DNA of 22,641 nt from Actinomycetes bacterium (GTDB taxonomy: Bacteria > Actinomycetota > Actinomycetes > Mycobacteriales > Micromonosporaceae): NCBI GenBank assembly GCA_023437285.1, contig JAEZGP010000003.1, forward strand, positions 1-22,641, in the 5' to 3' direction. Under the pieces are notes generated by a model. The model saw nothing but the letters and a program-made list of their open reading frames with translations, searched no databases and had not been told where the DNA came from. The translations under genes were made by a program, and so were the position numbers. Position 1 is the stretch's first letter, and the number at the start of each line of letters is the position of its first letter. This document shows, piece by piece, positions 15,095 to 21,291 of this stretch.

Positions 15095-15792
15095 GAGGCG
15101 GCCCTCCGTCGGCGTGACCACGGCATGAGCGCCTTGCCCAGCAGGACCAGCAGCAGGTCGAAGGTGAGCGCCAGCACCACGCAGGCGAGCGTCGCGAACA
15201 TGATCTGCGGACGGTACAGGTTGCGGTTGAAGCCCGTCAGGATCTCCATGCCGAAGCCGCCGTAGCTGACGATCGAGGTGACGGTGACGAGCGCCACGGT
15301 GGAGACGGTGGCGATGCGCAGGCCCGTCATGATGCCCGGCAGGGCCAGCGGCAGGTCGATGCGCCACAGCAGTTGGGCCGGGCTGTACCCCATGCCGCGC
15401 GCCGCGTCGCGCACGTCGGCGGGCACCTGCCGCAGGCCCGTCAGCGCGTTGCGGACGATCGCGAGCAGGGCGTACATGACGAGGCCCACCAGCGCCGTCT
15501 GCACCGTCAGGCCGAGCAGCGGGCCGAGGAGTGCGAACAGCGCCAGGGACGGGATGGTGTAGAGCACGCCCGACAGTGACAGGATCGGACCGGCGAGCCA
15601 CCGCACCCGGCTCGCCAGGATCGCCAGGGGGATGGCGATGGCCGCGGCTATCGCGATCGCCAGCACGGTCAGTTCCACGTGCTGCACCAGCGCTGATTTG
15701 ATCGAGTCGGAGTTCTGTCTGATGTACTCCCACGAGAACCACGGGTTGCGCGGGTCGCCCGCGGGAACCGCCCGGACCACGAGGAAGGCCAT
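15091..15792 (-). CDS. Compatible-solute ABC transporter permease (first)
   Basis: 233-residue permease of the OpuCB/ProW-like family, with LSGVLYTIPSLALFALLGPL, an EAA loop RQVPADVRDAARGMGYSPAQ then LLWRIDLPLALPGIMTGLRI, and VTSIVSYGGFGMEILTGFN. ATG 15792 lies only 3 bp from the GTG of the divergent ATPase gene. There is no Shine-Dalgarno sequence, but TAGCGT (complement of 15800-15805) ends exactly 7 nt before the ATG, a textbook leaderless arrangement, and that -10 lies within the first codons of the ATPase gene. An in-frame GTG at 15780 is possible but has no ribosome binding site. It heads the leftward permease-permease-binding protein operon. Confidence 0.85.
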   Translation of the reverse strand: MAFLVVRAVPAGDPRNPWFSWEYIRQNSDSIKSALVQHVELTVLAIAIAAAIAIPLAILASRVRWLAGPILSLSGVLYTIPSLALFALLGPLLGLTVQTALVGLVMYALLAIVRNALTGLRQVPADVRDAARGMGYSPAQLLWRIDLPLALPGIMTGLRIATVSTVALVTVTSIVSYGGFGMEILTGFNRNLYRPQIMFATLACVVLALTFDLLLVLLGKALMPWSRRRRAAS

Positions 15793-15795
15793 GGG

Positions 15796-16779
15796 GTGAA
15801 CGCTACCGTTGCGGCGTCGATCCGGCTGGAGTCGGTTCGCAAGCAGTACGACGACGGCACCGTGGCCGTGCGCGATCTCACGCTCGACGTGCCGGCTGGC
15901 GAGTTGGTCGTGCTGATCGGGCCGTCGGGGTGCGGCAAGTCCACCATCCTGCGGATGATTAACCGGCTGATCGAGCCGACGGCCGGTCGCATCGTGGTGG
16001 ACGGTGAGGACGTCACCCGCGCCGATCCGGTCGCGCTGCGGCGCCGGGTGGGGTACGTCATCCAGCACGTCGGGCTGTTTCCGCACCAGACGATCCGCGC
16101 GAACGTCGCCACCGTCCCCAAGCTCCTCGGGTGGCCCCGTGACCGGATCGCCGCCCGCGTTGACGAGCTGCTCGACCTCGTCGGCCTGGACCCGGCCCGC
16201 TACGGCCGGCGGTACCCGCACGAACTGTCGGGCGGGCAGCGTCAGCGCGTCGGCGTGGCCCGGGCCCTGGCCGCCGACCCCGTGGTGCTGCTCATGGACG
16301 AGCCGTTCTCGGCCGTCGACCCGATCGTGCGCGGTCGCCTGCAGGAGGAGTTCCTGCGGCTACAGGCCAGCGTGCGCAAGACGATCGTGTTCGTCACCCA
16401 CGACGTGGACGAGGCCGTCCGCCTCGGCGACCGTGTCGCCGTGCTGTCCGAGGCGGGAAAACTGGAGCAGTACGACGTGCCGGCGCGCGTGCTCGCCGCA
16501 CCCGCCAACGACTTCGTGGCCGACTTCGTGGGCGCCGACCGGGGCATCAAGCGCCTCGCGGTCACCCCGATCCCGGCCGAGGGCCTCCGCCCCCTCCCGG
16601 CCGACGGCGACCAAGGGCCGACCGTCGACGCGGGCGGCACGCTCCGCGACGCCCTCGCCGCCCTGCTGGAGGGCGGTACGGGCTGGGTCGCGGTCGTGGC
16701 GGACGGGCAACGTCGGGGCATTCTCACCCCCGAGGACATCCACACCGTGCTGCGCGACGCGGCGACCGTGAAGGACTGA
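15796..16779 (+). CDS. Compatible-solute ABC transporter ATPase with C-terminal CBS-like domain
   Basis: 327-residue ATP-binding subunit of the OpuC/ProV class, energising uptake with the two permeases and the binding protein encoded on the opposite strand. Motifs: Walker A GPSGCGKST (42-50), VGYVIQHVGLFPH (Q-loop), LSGGQRQRVGVARAL (144-158), Walker B LLMDEPFSAVD (D168, E169) and the H-loop FVTHD. After about residue 245 comes a region ending in a single CBS-like unit (TLRDALAALLEGGTGW and RRGILTPEDIHTVL). In OpuA/OpuC-type ATPases this region senses ionic strength or nucleotides. GTG 15796 is supported by GAGGAAGG (15781-15788) 7 nt upstream, inside the first codons of the divergent permease gene. 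It overlaps nothing downstream; the MOSC gene follows after 6 bp. Confidence 0.93.
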   Translation: MNATVAASIRLESVRKQYDDGTVAVRDLTLDVPAGELVVLIGPSGCGKSTILRMINRLIEPTAGRIVVDGEDVTRADPVALRRRVGYVIQHVGLFPHQTIRANVATVPKLLGWPRDRIAARVDELLDLVGLDPARYGRRYPHELSGGQRQRVGVARALAADPVVLLMDEPFSAVDPIVRGRLQEEFLRLQASVRKTIVFVTHDVDEAVRLGDRVAVLSEAGKLEQYDVPARVLAAPANDFVADFVGADRGIKRLAVTPIPAEGLRPLPADGDQGPTVDAGGTLRDALAALLEGGTGWVAVVADGQRRGILTPEDIHTVLRDAATVKD

Positions 16780-16785
16780 GGGAAC

Positions 16786-17601
16786 ATGCTGGTCACGGGG
16801 CTTACCACGTACCCGATCAAGGGTTGTTACCGGGTGGCGCGGCAACAGGCCCGCGTACATCCGTGGGGTCTTGACGGGGATCGGCGGTGGCTGATCGTCG
16901 ACGCGGCGATGGGCGACGCGGTGACGCAGCGCGAGGTGGCGGCGCTCACCTCGTTGCGGCCCAGCCTCGCCGCCGACGGCGGGCTCACGATCGCGGCGCC
17001 GGGGCGACCGGACCTGGTGGTGGCCGAGCCGGCGGACGGGCCGGCGCAGACGGTCACCGTGTGGGGGTTCACCGGCGCGGCCGCGCGGGCCGGCGGGGCG
17101 GCCGACGACTGGCTGTCCGACGCCCTCGACCGCAAGGTGCGGCTGGTCTGGTTGGACGACCCGACCCGTCGAGTGATCAAGCCGCCGTACGCGCGACCGG
17201 GCGACGTGGTCAGTTTCGCCGACGGGTACCCGCTGCTGCTCGCGAACGCGGCGTCGCTGGACGCGCTCAACGACTGGCTGGCCGAGGCGCAGTCGCCGCA
17301 GTGGCCGCTGCCCATGGAGCGGTTCCGGCCCAACGTGGTCGTGTCGGGGGCACCGGCGTGGGCGGAGGACGACTGGGTGGGCCGCGTGCTGCGCATCGGC
17401 GGGGTGAGCTTCCGGGTGCCCGAGGCGTGCGGGCGGTGCGTGGTCACGACGACCGACCAGGAGACCGGGGAGCGCGGACCCGAGCCGCTGCGCACCCTGG
17501 CGCGCTACCGCTCGATCGGGCAGAAGCTGCTGTTCGGGGTGAACCTGATCCCGGAAAGTCCCGGGGAGATCGCCATGGGGGACCCGGTCACCGTGGGGTG
17601 A
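16786..17601 (+). CDS. MOSC-domain protein (molybdenum-cofactor sulfurase C-terminal type)
   Basis: 271-residue protein with an N-terminal MOSC_N beta-barrel (LTTYPIKGCYRV, GLDGDRRWLIVDAAMGDAVT) and a C-terminal MOSC domain. The MOSC domain contains RFRPNVVVSG, the conserved Cys segment EACGRCVVTTTDQETGERG (C215, C218), and the end FGVNLIPESPGEIAMGD. Relatives include YcbX and mARC, which bind molybdenum cofactor and reduce N-hydroxylated compounds, with the equivalent Cys coordinating Mo. So a detoxifying reductase or Moco carrier is likely, though not proven. ATG 16786 is preceded by GAGGGA and follows the transporter ATPase stop by 6 bp, so the two are probably co-transcribed without obvious functional connection. 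A terminator overlaps its stop codon. Confidence 0.9.
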   Translation: MLVTGLTTYPIKGCYRVARQQARVHPWGLDGDRRWLIVDAAMGDAVTQREVAALTSLRPSLAADGGLTIAAPGRPDLVVAEPADGPAQTVTVWGFTGAAARAGGAADDWLSDALDRKVRLVWLDDPTRRVIKPPYARPGDVVSFADGYPLLLANAASLDALNDWLAEAQSPQWPLPMERFRPNVVVSGAPAWAEDDWVGRVLRIGGVSFRVPEACGRCVVTTTDQETGERGPEPLRTLARYRSIGQKLLFGVNLIPESPGEIAMGDPVTVG

Positions 17602-17606
17602 CCGGG
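17583..17606 (+). terminator. Terminator hairpin spanning the MOSC stop codon
   Basis: CCCGGTCACC (17583-17592), loop GTGG, GGTGACCGGG (17597-17606): perfect 10-bp stem. The TGA stop (17599-17601) lies in the right arm, so the last four codons form the left arm. It stands between the rightward MOSC gene and the leftward tRNA and may stop transcription from both sides. Confidence 0.75.
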
Positions 17607-17616
17607 CCCGCCGGGG

Positions 17617-17689
17617 TGGGGCCGGTGAGAGTCGAACTCACACTGGCACGGACCTAAACCGTGTGCCTCTGCCGTTGGGCTACGGCCCC
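17617..17689 (-). tRNA. tRNA, anticodon UAG (nominally Leu), class-I shape
   Basis: A complete 73-nt cloverleaf on the minus strand. It has a perfect 7-bp acceptor stem GGGGCCG/CGGCCCC, T8-A9, D-arm GCCCAACGGCAGAGGC, and a perfect 5-bp anticodon stem CACGG/CCGTG around the loop TTTAGGT (anticodon UAG, G37). The variable loop CCAGT has five nucleotides, and the T arm is GTGAG-TTCGACT-CTCAC, with discriminator A73. CCA is not encoded. UAG reads leucine CUA codons, but bacterial tRNA-Leu normally has a long variable arm, which is absent here. D-stem position 13-22 is a C-A mismatch. No separate promoter is clear, and it may be transcribed with the upstream bcp operon. Structure certain, amino-acid identity open. 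Confidence 0.88.
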
Positions 17690-17714
17690 GGGGCTACCCC
17701 AGAAGCTTAGGCTG

Positions 17715-18191
17715 TCAGTCCAGGTTCAGGTCACGGCGGAGCTTCGCCACGTGACCCGTCGCCTTGACGTTGTAGAACGCCCGCTCGATCGTGCCGTCGG
17801 CGTCGATGACGAACGTCGAGCGGATCACACCCTGCACGGTACGGCCGTAGTTCTGCTTCTCGCCGAACGCCCCGTACGCGGTGAGCACGCTCTTGTCCGC
17901 GTCCGAGACGAGGGGGAACGTCAGCGCGTCATGCTCGCGGAACTTCGCGAGCTTCGCCGGGCTGTCCGGGGAGATGCCGACCACCTCGTAGCCGGCCTGC
18001 TGCAGGGACGCCAGCGAGTCGCGGAAGTCGCACGCCTGCTTGGTGCAGCCGGGCGTCATGGCGGCGGGGTACGCGTACAGGATGACCTTCTTGCCGCGCA
18101 GGTCCTTGAGGGCCAGCCGGCCGCCGTCGTCGGTGGGCAGGTCGAAATCGGGCGCCGGGTCACCGGCCGCCAGCCGTACGGGTTCCGTCAT
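17715..18191 (-). CDS. bcp: Thioredoxin-dependent thiol peroxidase (Bcp/PrxQ type)
   Basis: 158-residue peroxiredoxin that reduces hydrogen and lipid hydroperoxides in the cytoplasm with electrons from thioredoxin. The active site YPAAMTPGCTKQACDFRD has the PxxxTxxC core (P42, T46, peroxidatic Cys49), with the resolving Cys five residues later (C54), the atypical two-Cys arrangement of PrxQ. RSTFVIDADGTIERAFYNV is the usual C-terminal strand. Alanines replace the common Lys-Asp in YPKDxTPGC, a tolerated variation. ATG 18191 follows the DsbA-like gene stop by 10 bp, so it is the third gene of a leftward redox operon. Confidence 0.93.
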   Translation of the reverse strand: MTEPVRLAAGDPAPDFDLPTDDGGRLALKDLRGKKVILYAYPAAMTPGCTKQACDFRDSLASLQQAGYEVVGISPDSPAKLAKFREHDALTFPLVSDADKSVLTAYGAFGEKQNYGRTVQGVIRSTFVIDADGTIERAFYNVKATGHVAKLRRDLNLD

Positions 18192-18201
18192 GCCCGCGAC
18201 C

Positions 18202-18915
18202 CTACTGCGCCGCGTTGACCGCCGCCGTGAGGGCCGGCACGGTCGCCTCGATCTCCTTGCCGTCGACGTACACGGTGGGGGTGCCCCGCACGCCGCGTTC
18301 GGAGGCCGCGTTGGTGACCTTCGGCACCCAGGTGAGGTACGTCCCGTCGGTGACGCACCGCGCGAAGTCGTCGCCGAGGCCGACGCCGCGACCGATCGCG
18401 ATGAGTTCGCTGTCGCTGAGCCCGGGGCCGCCCTCGGTGGGCTGCTGGGCGAATAGCGCCTTGCTGAACTCGTTGAGCTTGCCGCCGTCCGAGGCGCAGG
18501 CGGCGGCCGCGGACGCGCGGGTCGAGAAGTTCGTCGTCGACGCGTCGTCGAGGAACGCGACCGGGTGCATGATCACTTCGGCCTTGCCGCTGCTCATCAT
18601 CTCGTTGAGCGTGCCCGCCGCCGACTCCTCGAACGTCTTGCAGTGCGGGCACATGTAGTCGACGTACACGTCGACGGTCGCCTTGCCGCCCTGGCCGCCC
18701 TGGACGAGGCCGACCCCGTCGGCGCTGGCGCCGGTCGGCGTCTGCGCCTTGGTGGACTTCTGCGCCGACGCGATGCCCCAGCCGATGAACCCGGCGATGA
18801 TGATCAACCCGGCGGCGATGAGGCTGATCATCCGCAGGCGGCGCTTGCGCTCCTCACGCGCTAGTTGCGCGCGTACCACCTGGTTGGCTTGCTTGCTCTT
18901 CGCCCTGCTGCTCAC
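18202..18915 (-). CDS. Membrane-anchored DsbA-family thiol oxidoreductase
   Basis: 237 residues: a short basic cytoplasmic N-terminus, one transmembrane anchor (about 29-47), a linker, and an extracytoplasmic thioredoxin-fold domain with a DsbA insertion. The redox motif is DYMCPHCKTF (C89-P-H-C92), the classic DsbA CPHC. GVRGTPTVYVDGKEI gives the cis-Pro loop. It probably oxidises or isomerises disulfides in exported proteins. GTG 18915 is chosen because GGAGG sits 6 nt upstream; in-frame starts further upstream would lie deep inside mauE. The first 20 or so codons overlap the end of the MauE/DoxX-like gene in another frame, and bcp follows within 10 bp. The partner membrane protein upstream may recharge it. 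Confidence 0.88.
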   Translation of the reverse strand: MSSRAKSKQANQVVRAQLAREERKRRLRMISLIAAGLIIIAGFIGWGIASAQKSTKAQTPTGASADGVGLVQGGQGGKATVDVYVDYMCPHCKTFEESAAGTLNEMMSSGKAEVIMHPVAFLDDASTTNFSTRASAAAACASDGGKLNEFSKALFAQQPTEGGPGLSDSELIAIGRGVGLGDDFARCVTDGTYLTWVPKVTNAASERGVRGTPTVYVDGKEIEATVPALTAAVNAAQ

Positions 18916-19426
18916 GGTCGGCCTCCACGTCGCCCAGTACATATGCGTCAACGGACAGGGGGGTGCGGGGGTACGCGACGAGGAAGACGGCGAGGGCGAG
19001 CAGGGCCACGTCGCGGGCGATCTCCCAGCCGTACTGCGGGCTCTGGCCCTCGGCGAGTTGGCCGCCGGTGCCGAAGCAGCCGCAGTCGATCGACAGTCCG
19101 CGGGCCCACACCGAGGCGATGCCCGCGATGAAGACGGTCAGCAGCGCCGCGCTCAGCGCGCCGGCGAGCCGGGTGGCGAGGCCGATAAGGAGGAGCAGAC
19201 CGATCGCGATCTCAATGAAGGGCAGCGCGGCGCCCACGGCCGTGGCCACGCTGAAGGGCATCAACTGGTACGCGTCCACCGCGCGGCCGGAGGCGGCCAG
19301 GTCGCCGACCTTCGTGCCGCCCGCGATCAGGAACACGCCAGCCAGGACCACCCGGGCGAGGACCCCGACCCAGGGACGCGTTCTCGCCCACCCCCCGACA
19401 TGCGTCGTCACCGATGTCACGTCCAT
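18854..19426 (-). CDS. MauE/DoxX-family redox membrane protein
   Basis: 190-residue four-helix membrane protein of the MauE/DoxX type. The N-terminal RVVLAGVFLIAGGTKVGDL leads the first helix, and ALPFIEIAIGLLLLIGLATR the second. After the third comes the Cys pair IDCGCFG (C115, C117), which such proteins carry near the membrane surface. Together with the DsbA-like gene that follows, it probably passes electrons across the membrane during disulfide formation (inference from the gene pair). ATG 19426 has no good Shine-Dalgarno sequence; TAAATT (complement of 19460-19465) may be its -10, giving a short 5' leader. The soluble tail after residue 170 is read over the start of the next gene (62-nt overlap). 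Confidence 0.85.
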   Translation of the reverse strand: MDVTSVTTHVGGWARTRPWVGVLARVVLAGVFLIAGGTKVGDLAASGRAVDAYQLMPFSVATAVGAALPFIEIAIGLLLLIGLATRLAGALSAALLTVFIAGIASVWARGLSIDCGCFGTGGQLAEGQSPQYGWEIARDVALLALAVFLVAYPRTPLSVDAYVLGDVEADREQQGEEQASQPGGTRATSA

Positions 19427-19543
19427 TTGTCGTCGCCAACGGGTCCGGGGTTCCCTGCCAATTTACCCTGGCCGGCCCGTGGATCCGTGCCGCGACCCGA
19501 TGGGCCATGATGGTTCGTCACCCGGTGGGAGGAGTAAACGGTC
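19427..19543. promoter_or_regulatory. Divergent mauE / copCD promoter region
   Basis: 117 bp between the divergent redox operon and copper gene. The leftward -10 candidate TAAATT is at 19460-19465 (complement). The rightward gene has the Shine-Dalgarno GGGAGGAG at 19527-19534, but no convincing -10/-35 is visible. No clear CsoR- or CueR-type operator stands out. Confidence 0.35.
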
Positions 19544-21211
19544 GTGCCCGAGACTCTGCGCCGCGTCCCGCGTCGGCGGCGCGTGGCGACCCTGCTGGCC
19601 GGCGCCCTGCTCGGCCTCGTCGTGGTGCTGCTCGGGCCGGCCGCGCCGGCGAGCGCGCACGCCACGCTGCTGAGCACCACGCCGGCCGCGAATTCCGTCG
19701 TGAGCCAGCCGCCCGCCGCGGTGCTGCTGACGTTCACCGAGCCGGTCAGCCCGATCACCGGCAAGGTGCGGGTGACCGGCCCCGACGGCCGCGCGGACGC
19801 CGGGGAGCCGCGCGTCGAGGGTACGAATCTCTACATCAACCTGGGGCCGAACACCCCCAACGGCACCTACCTGGTGACGTACCGGGTCCTGTCCGCCGAC
19901 GGGCACCCGGTCGCCGGGGCGTTCACCTTCTCGATCGGCGCGCCGTCGCCGGGCGGCCCACCCGCCGAGGCGGCGGAGGCCGCCACCAACCCGGTCGTGA
20001 CCACCCTGTTCCCGATCGTCCGGTATCTCGGGTTCGCGGGCCTGTTGCTGCTGGTCGGCGCCGTCCTCGTGCTGACCACCCTGTGGCCGCAGCGGCTCTC
20101 ATCCGGCCCGCTCGTCCGGTTCGCCTACGCCGGTGCCGTGCTCGTCGCGGTCGCCACGGTGCTGGAACTCGTGCTCGAAGTGCCGTACGTGCTGGGCGGC
20201 GGGCTGTTCAGCGGCGGCGTGGAGGGATGGAAGGAGGTACTGGGCAGCCGGTTCGGCACCGCGCACCTGGTGCGGTTGGGCGTACTCGGGGTGTCTTTGC
20301 TGCTGTTGCGGCCGGTGGTGCGTGGCCGCAGCTGGAGTTCGGACCGCATCCTGCTCTGTGTCCTGGGGGTCATCGGCCTGGCCACGTGGTCGGTGTCCGG
20401 GCACCCCGGCGCGTCCCCTGCGCCGATGGTGTCGGTGCTCGCCGACATGGTGCACCTGGGCTCGATGAGCATCTGGGTCGGCGGCCTGGTGATGCTGTTC
20501 CTGTTCGTGCTGCCCCGCGCCAACGCGGTCGAACTGAGCGCGATCGTGCCGGTCTGGTCGCGGTGGGCCACCTACGCGGTGGGTGCGCTGATCCTCACCG
20601 GCATTGCGCAGGCGCTGATCGAGGTCGGCTCGGTCAACGCGCTCATCGACACCCGGTACGGCTGGTTGATCATGGCGAAGGCCGGGCTCGTCATCGTGAT
20701 CATCGCGGTGGCCTCCGGCTCGCGGCGGCTGGTGGCGCCCATCGCGACCGAGCAGCCCGGGGCGGCGCACAAGCTCCGGATGATCGTGCTGGCCGAGGTC
20801 GCGATCATCGCGCTCGTGCTCAGCGCCACCACCGTGCTCGTGCAGACCACGCCGGCCCGCACCGCGATCGCCGAGACCGAGGGCCCGCAGCTGGTGTCGA
20901 TGACCATGAACAGCAAGCTGTTCACCCTCCAGGCCGACATCCAGCCGGCCGCCGTCGGCATCAACGAAGTGCACCTGTACGCGTTCGCGCCGGGCGGCGG
21001 GACCATCAAGATCGAGGAGTGGAAGGCGACGGCGAGCCTGGCCAGCCAGGGGATCGACGGCATCGAGATCACGCTGCTGGCGATCACCGAATCCCACTCG
21101 TACGGGCAGGTCACGTTGCCCATGGCGGGCGAGTGGGAGTTCACCTTCACGCTGCGGACCACCGACATCGATCAGGCCACGGTGAAGGCGACGGTGGATA
21201 TCGGGTCCTGA
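19544..21211 (+). CDS. CopC-CopD fusion copper resistance/uptake protein
   Basis: 555 residues combining three parts. A signal peptide ends ...APASA, leaving His39 as mature residue 1. The CopC domain (39-about 135) has HATLLSTTPAANSVV and SADGHPVAGAFTFSIG (D119, H121), so the HxnD/H-type Cu(II) site of CopC is present. The CopD domain (about 150-430) has eight or so helices with ASPAPMVSVLADMVHLGSMS and WVGGLVM. The C-terminal about 125 residues are extracytoplasmic and beta-rich, resembling YtkA/FixH-like modules in other actinobacterial fusions. It probably binds copper outside and moves it across the membrane, as YcnJ does in Bacillus. GTG 19544 has GGGAGGAG 9 nt upstream. Its proximity to a disulfide/peroxidase operon suits metal and redox stress. 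Confidence 0.92.
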   Translation: MPETLRRVPRRRRVATLLAGALLGLVVVLLGPAAPASAHATLLSTTPAANSVVSQPPAAVLLTFTEPVSPITGKVRVTGPDGRADAGEPRVEGTNLYINLGPNTPNGTYLVTYRVLSADGHPVAGAFTFSIGAPSPGGPPAEAAEAATNPVVTTLFPIVRYLGFAGLLLLVGAVLVLTTLWPQRLSSGPLVRFAYAGAVLVAVATVLELVLEVPYVLGGGLFSGGVEGWKEVLGSRFGTAHLVRLGVLGVSLLLLRPVVRGRSWSSDRILLCVLGVIGLATWSVSGHPGASPAPMVSVLADMVHLGSMSIWVGGLVMLFLFVLPRANAVELSAIVPVWSRWATYAVGALILTGIAQALIEVGSVNALIDTRYGWLIMAKAGLVIVIIAVASGSRRLVAPIATEQPGAAHKLRMIVLAEVAIIALVLSATTVLVQTTPARTAIAETEGPQLVSMTMNSKLFTLQADIQPAAVGINEVHLYAFAPGGGTIKIEEWKATASLASQGIDGIEITLLAITESHSYGQVTLPMAGEWEFTFTLRTTDIDQATVKATVDIGS

Positions 21212-21243
21212 CCTGGGCGCGGTGAGTCGCGGCCGGTGGCAGG

Positions 21244-21260
21244 TTCGCATATGGTGCGAA
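21244..21260. promoter_or_regulatory. Inverted repeat TTCGCA-N5-TGCGAA
   Basis: A perfect 6-5-6 dyad in the 80-bp gap before the last gene, 32 bp upstream of its ATG. The size fits an operator for a dimeric regulator; no candidate regulator is visible. Confidence 0.35.
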
Positions 21261-21291
21261 AACACCTTATTCACCGGTATGTGGGGGCACC

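Noticed and set aside
17617..17689. Amber suppressor tRNA
   Set aside because: The anticodon is UAG, which pairs with CUA/CUG leucine codons; reading the UAG stop would need anticodon CUA.
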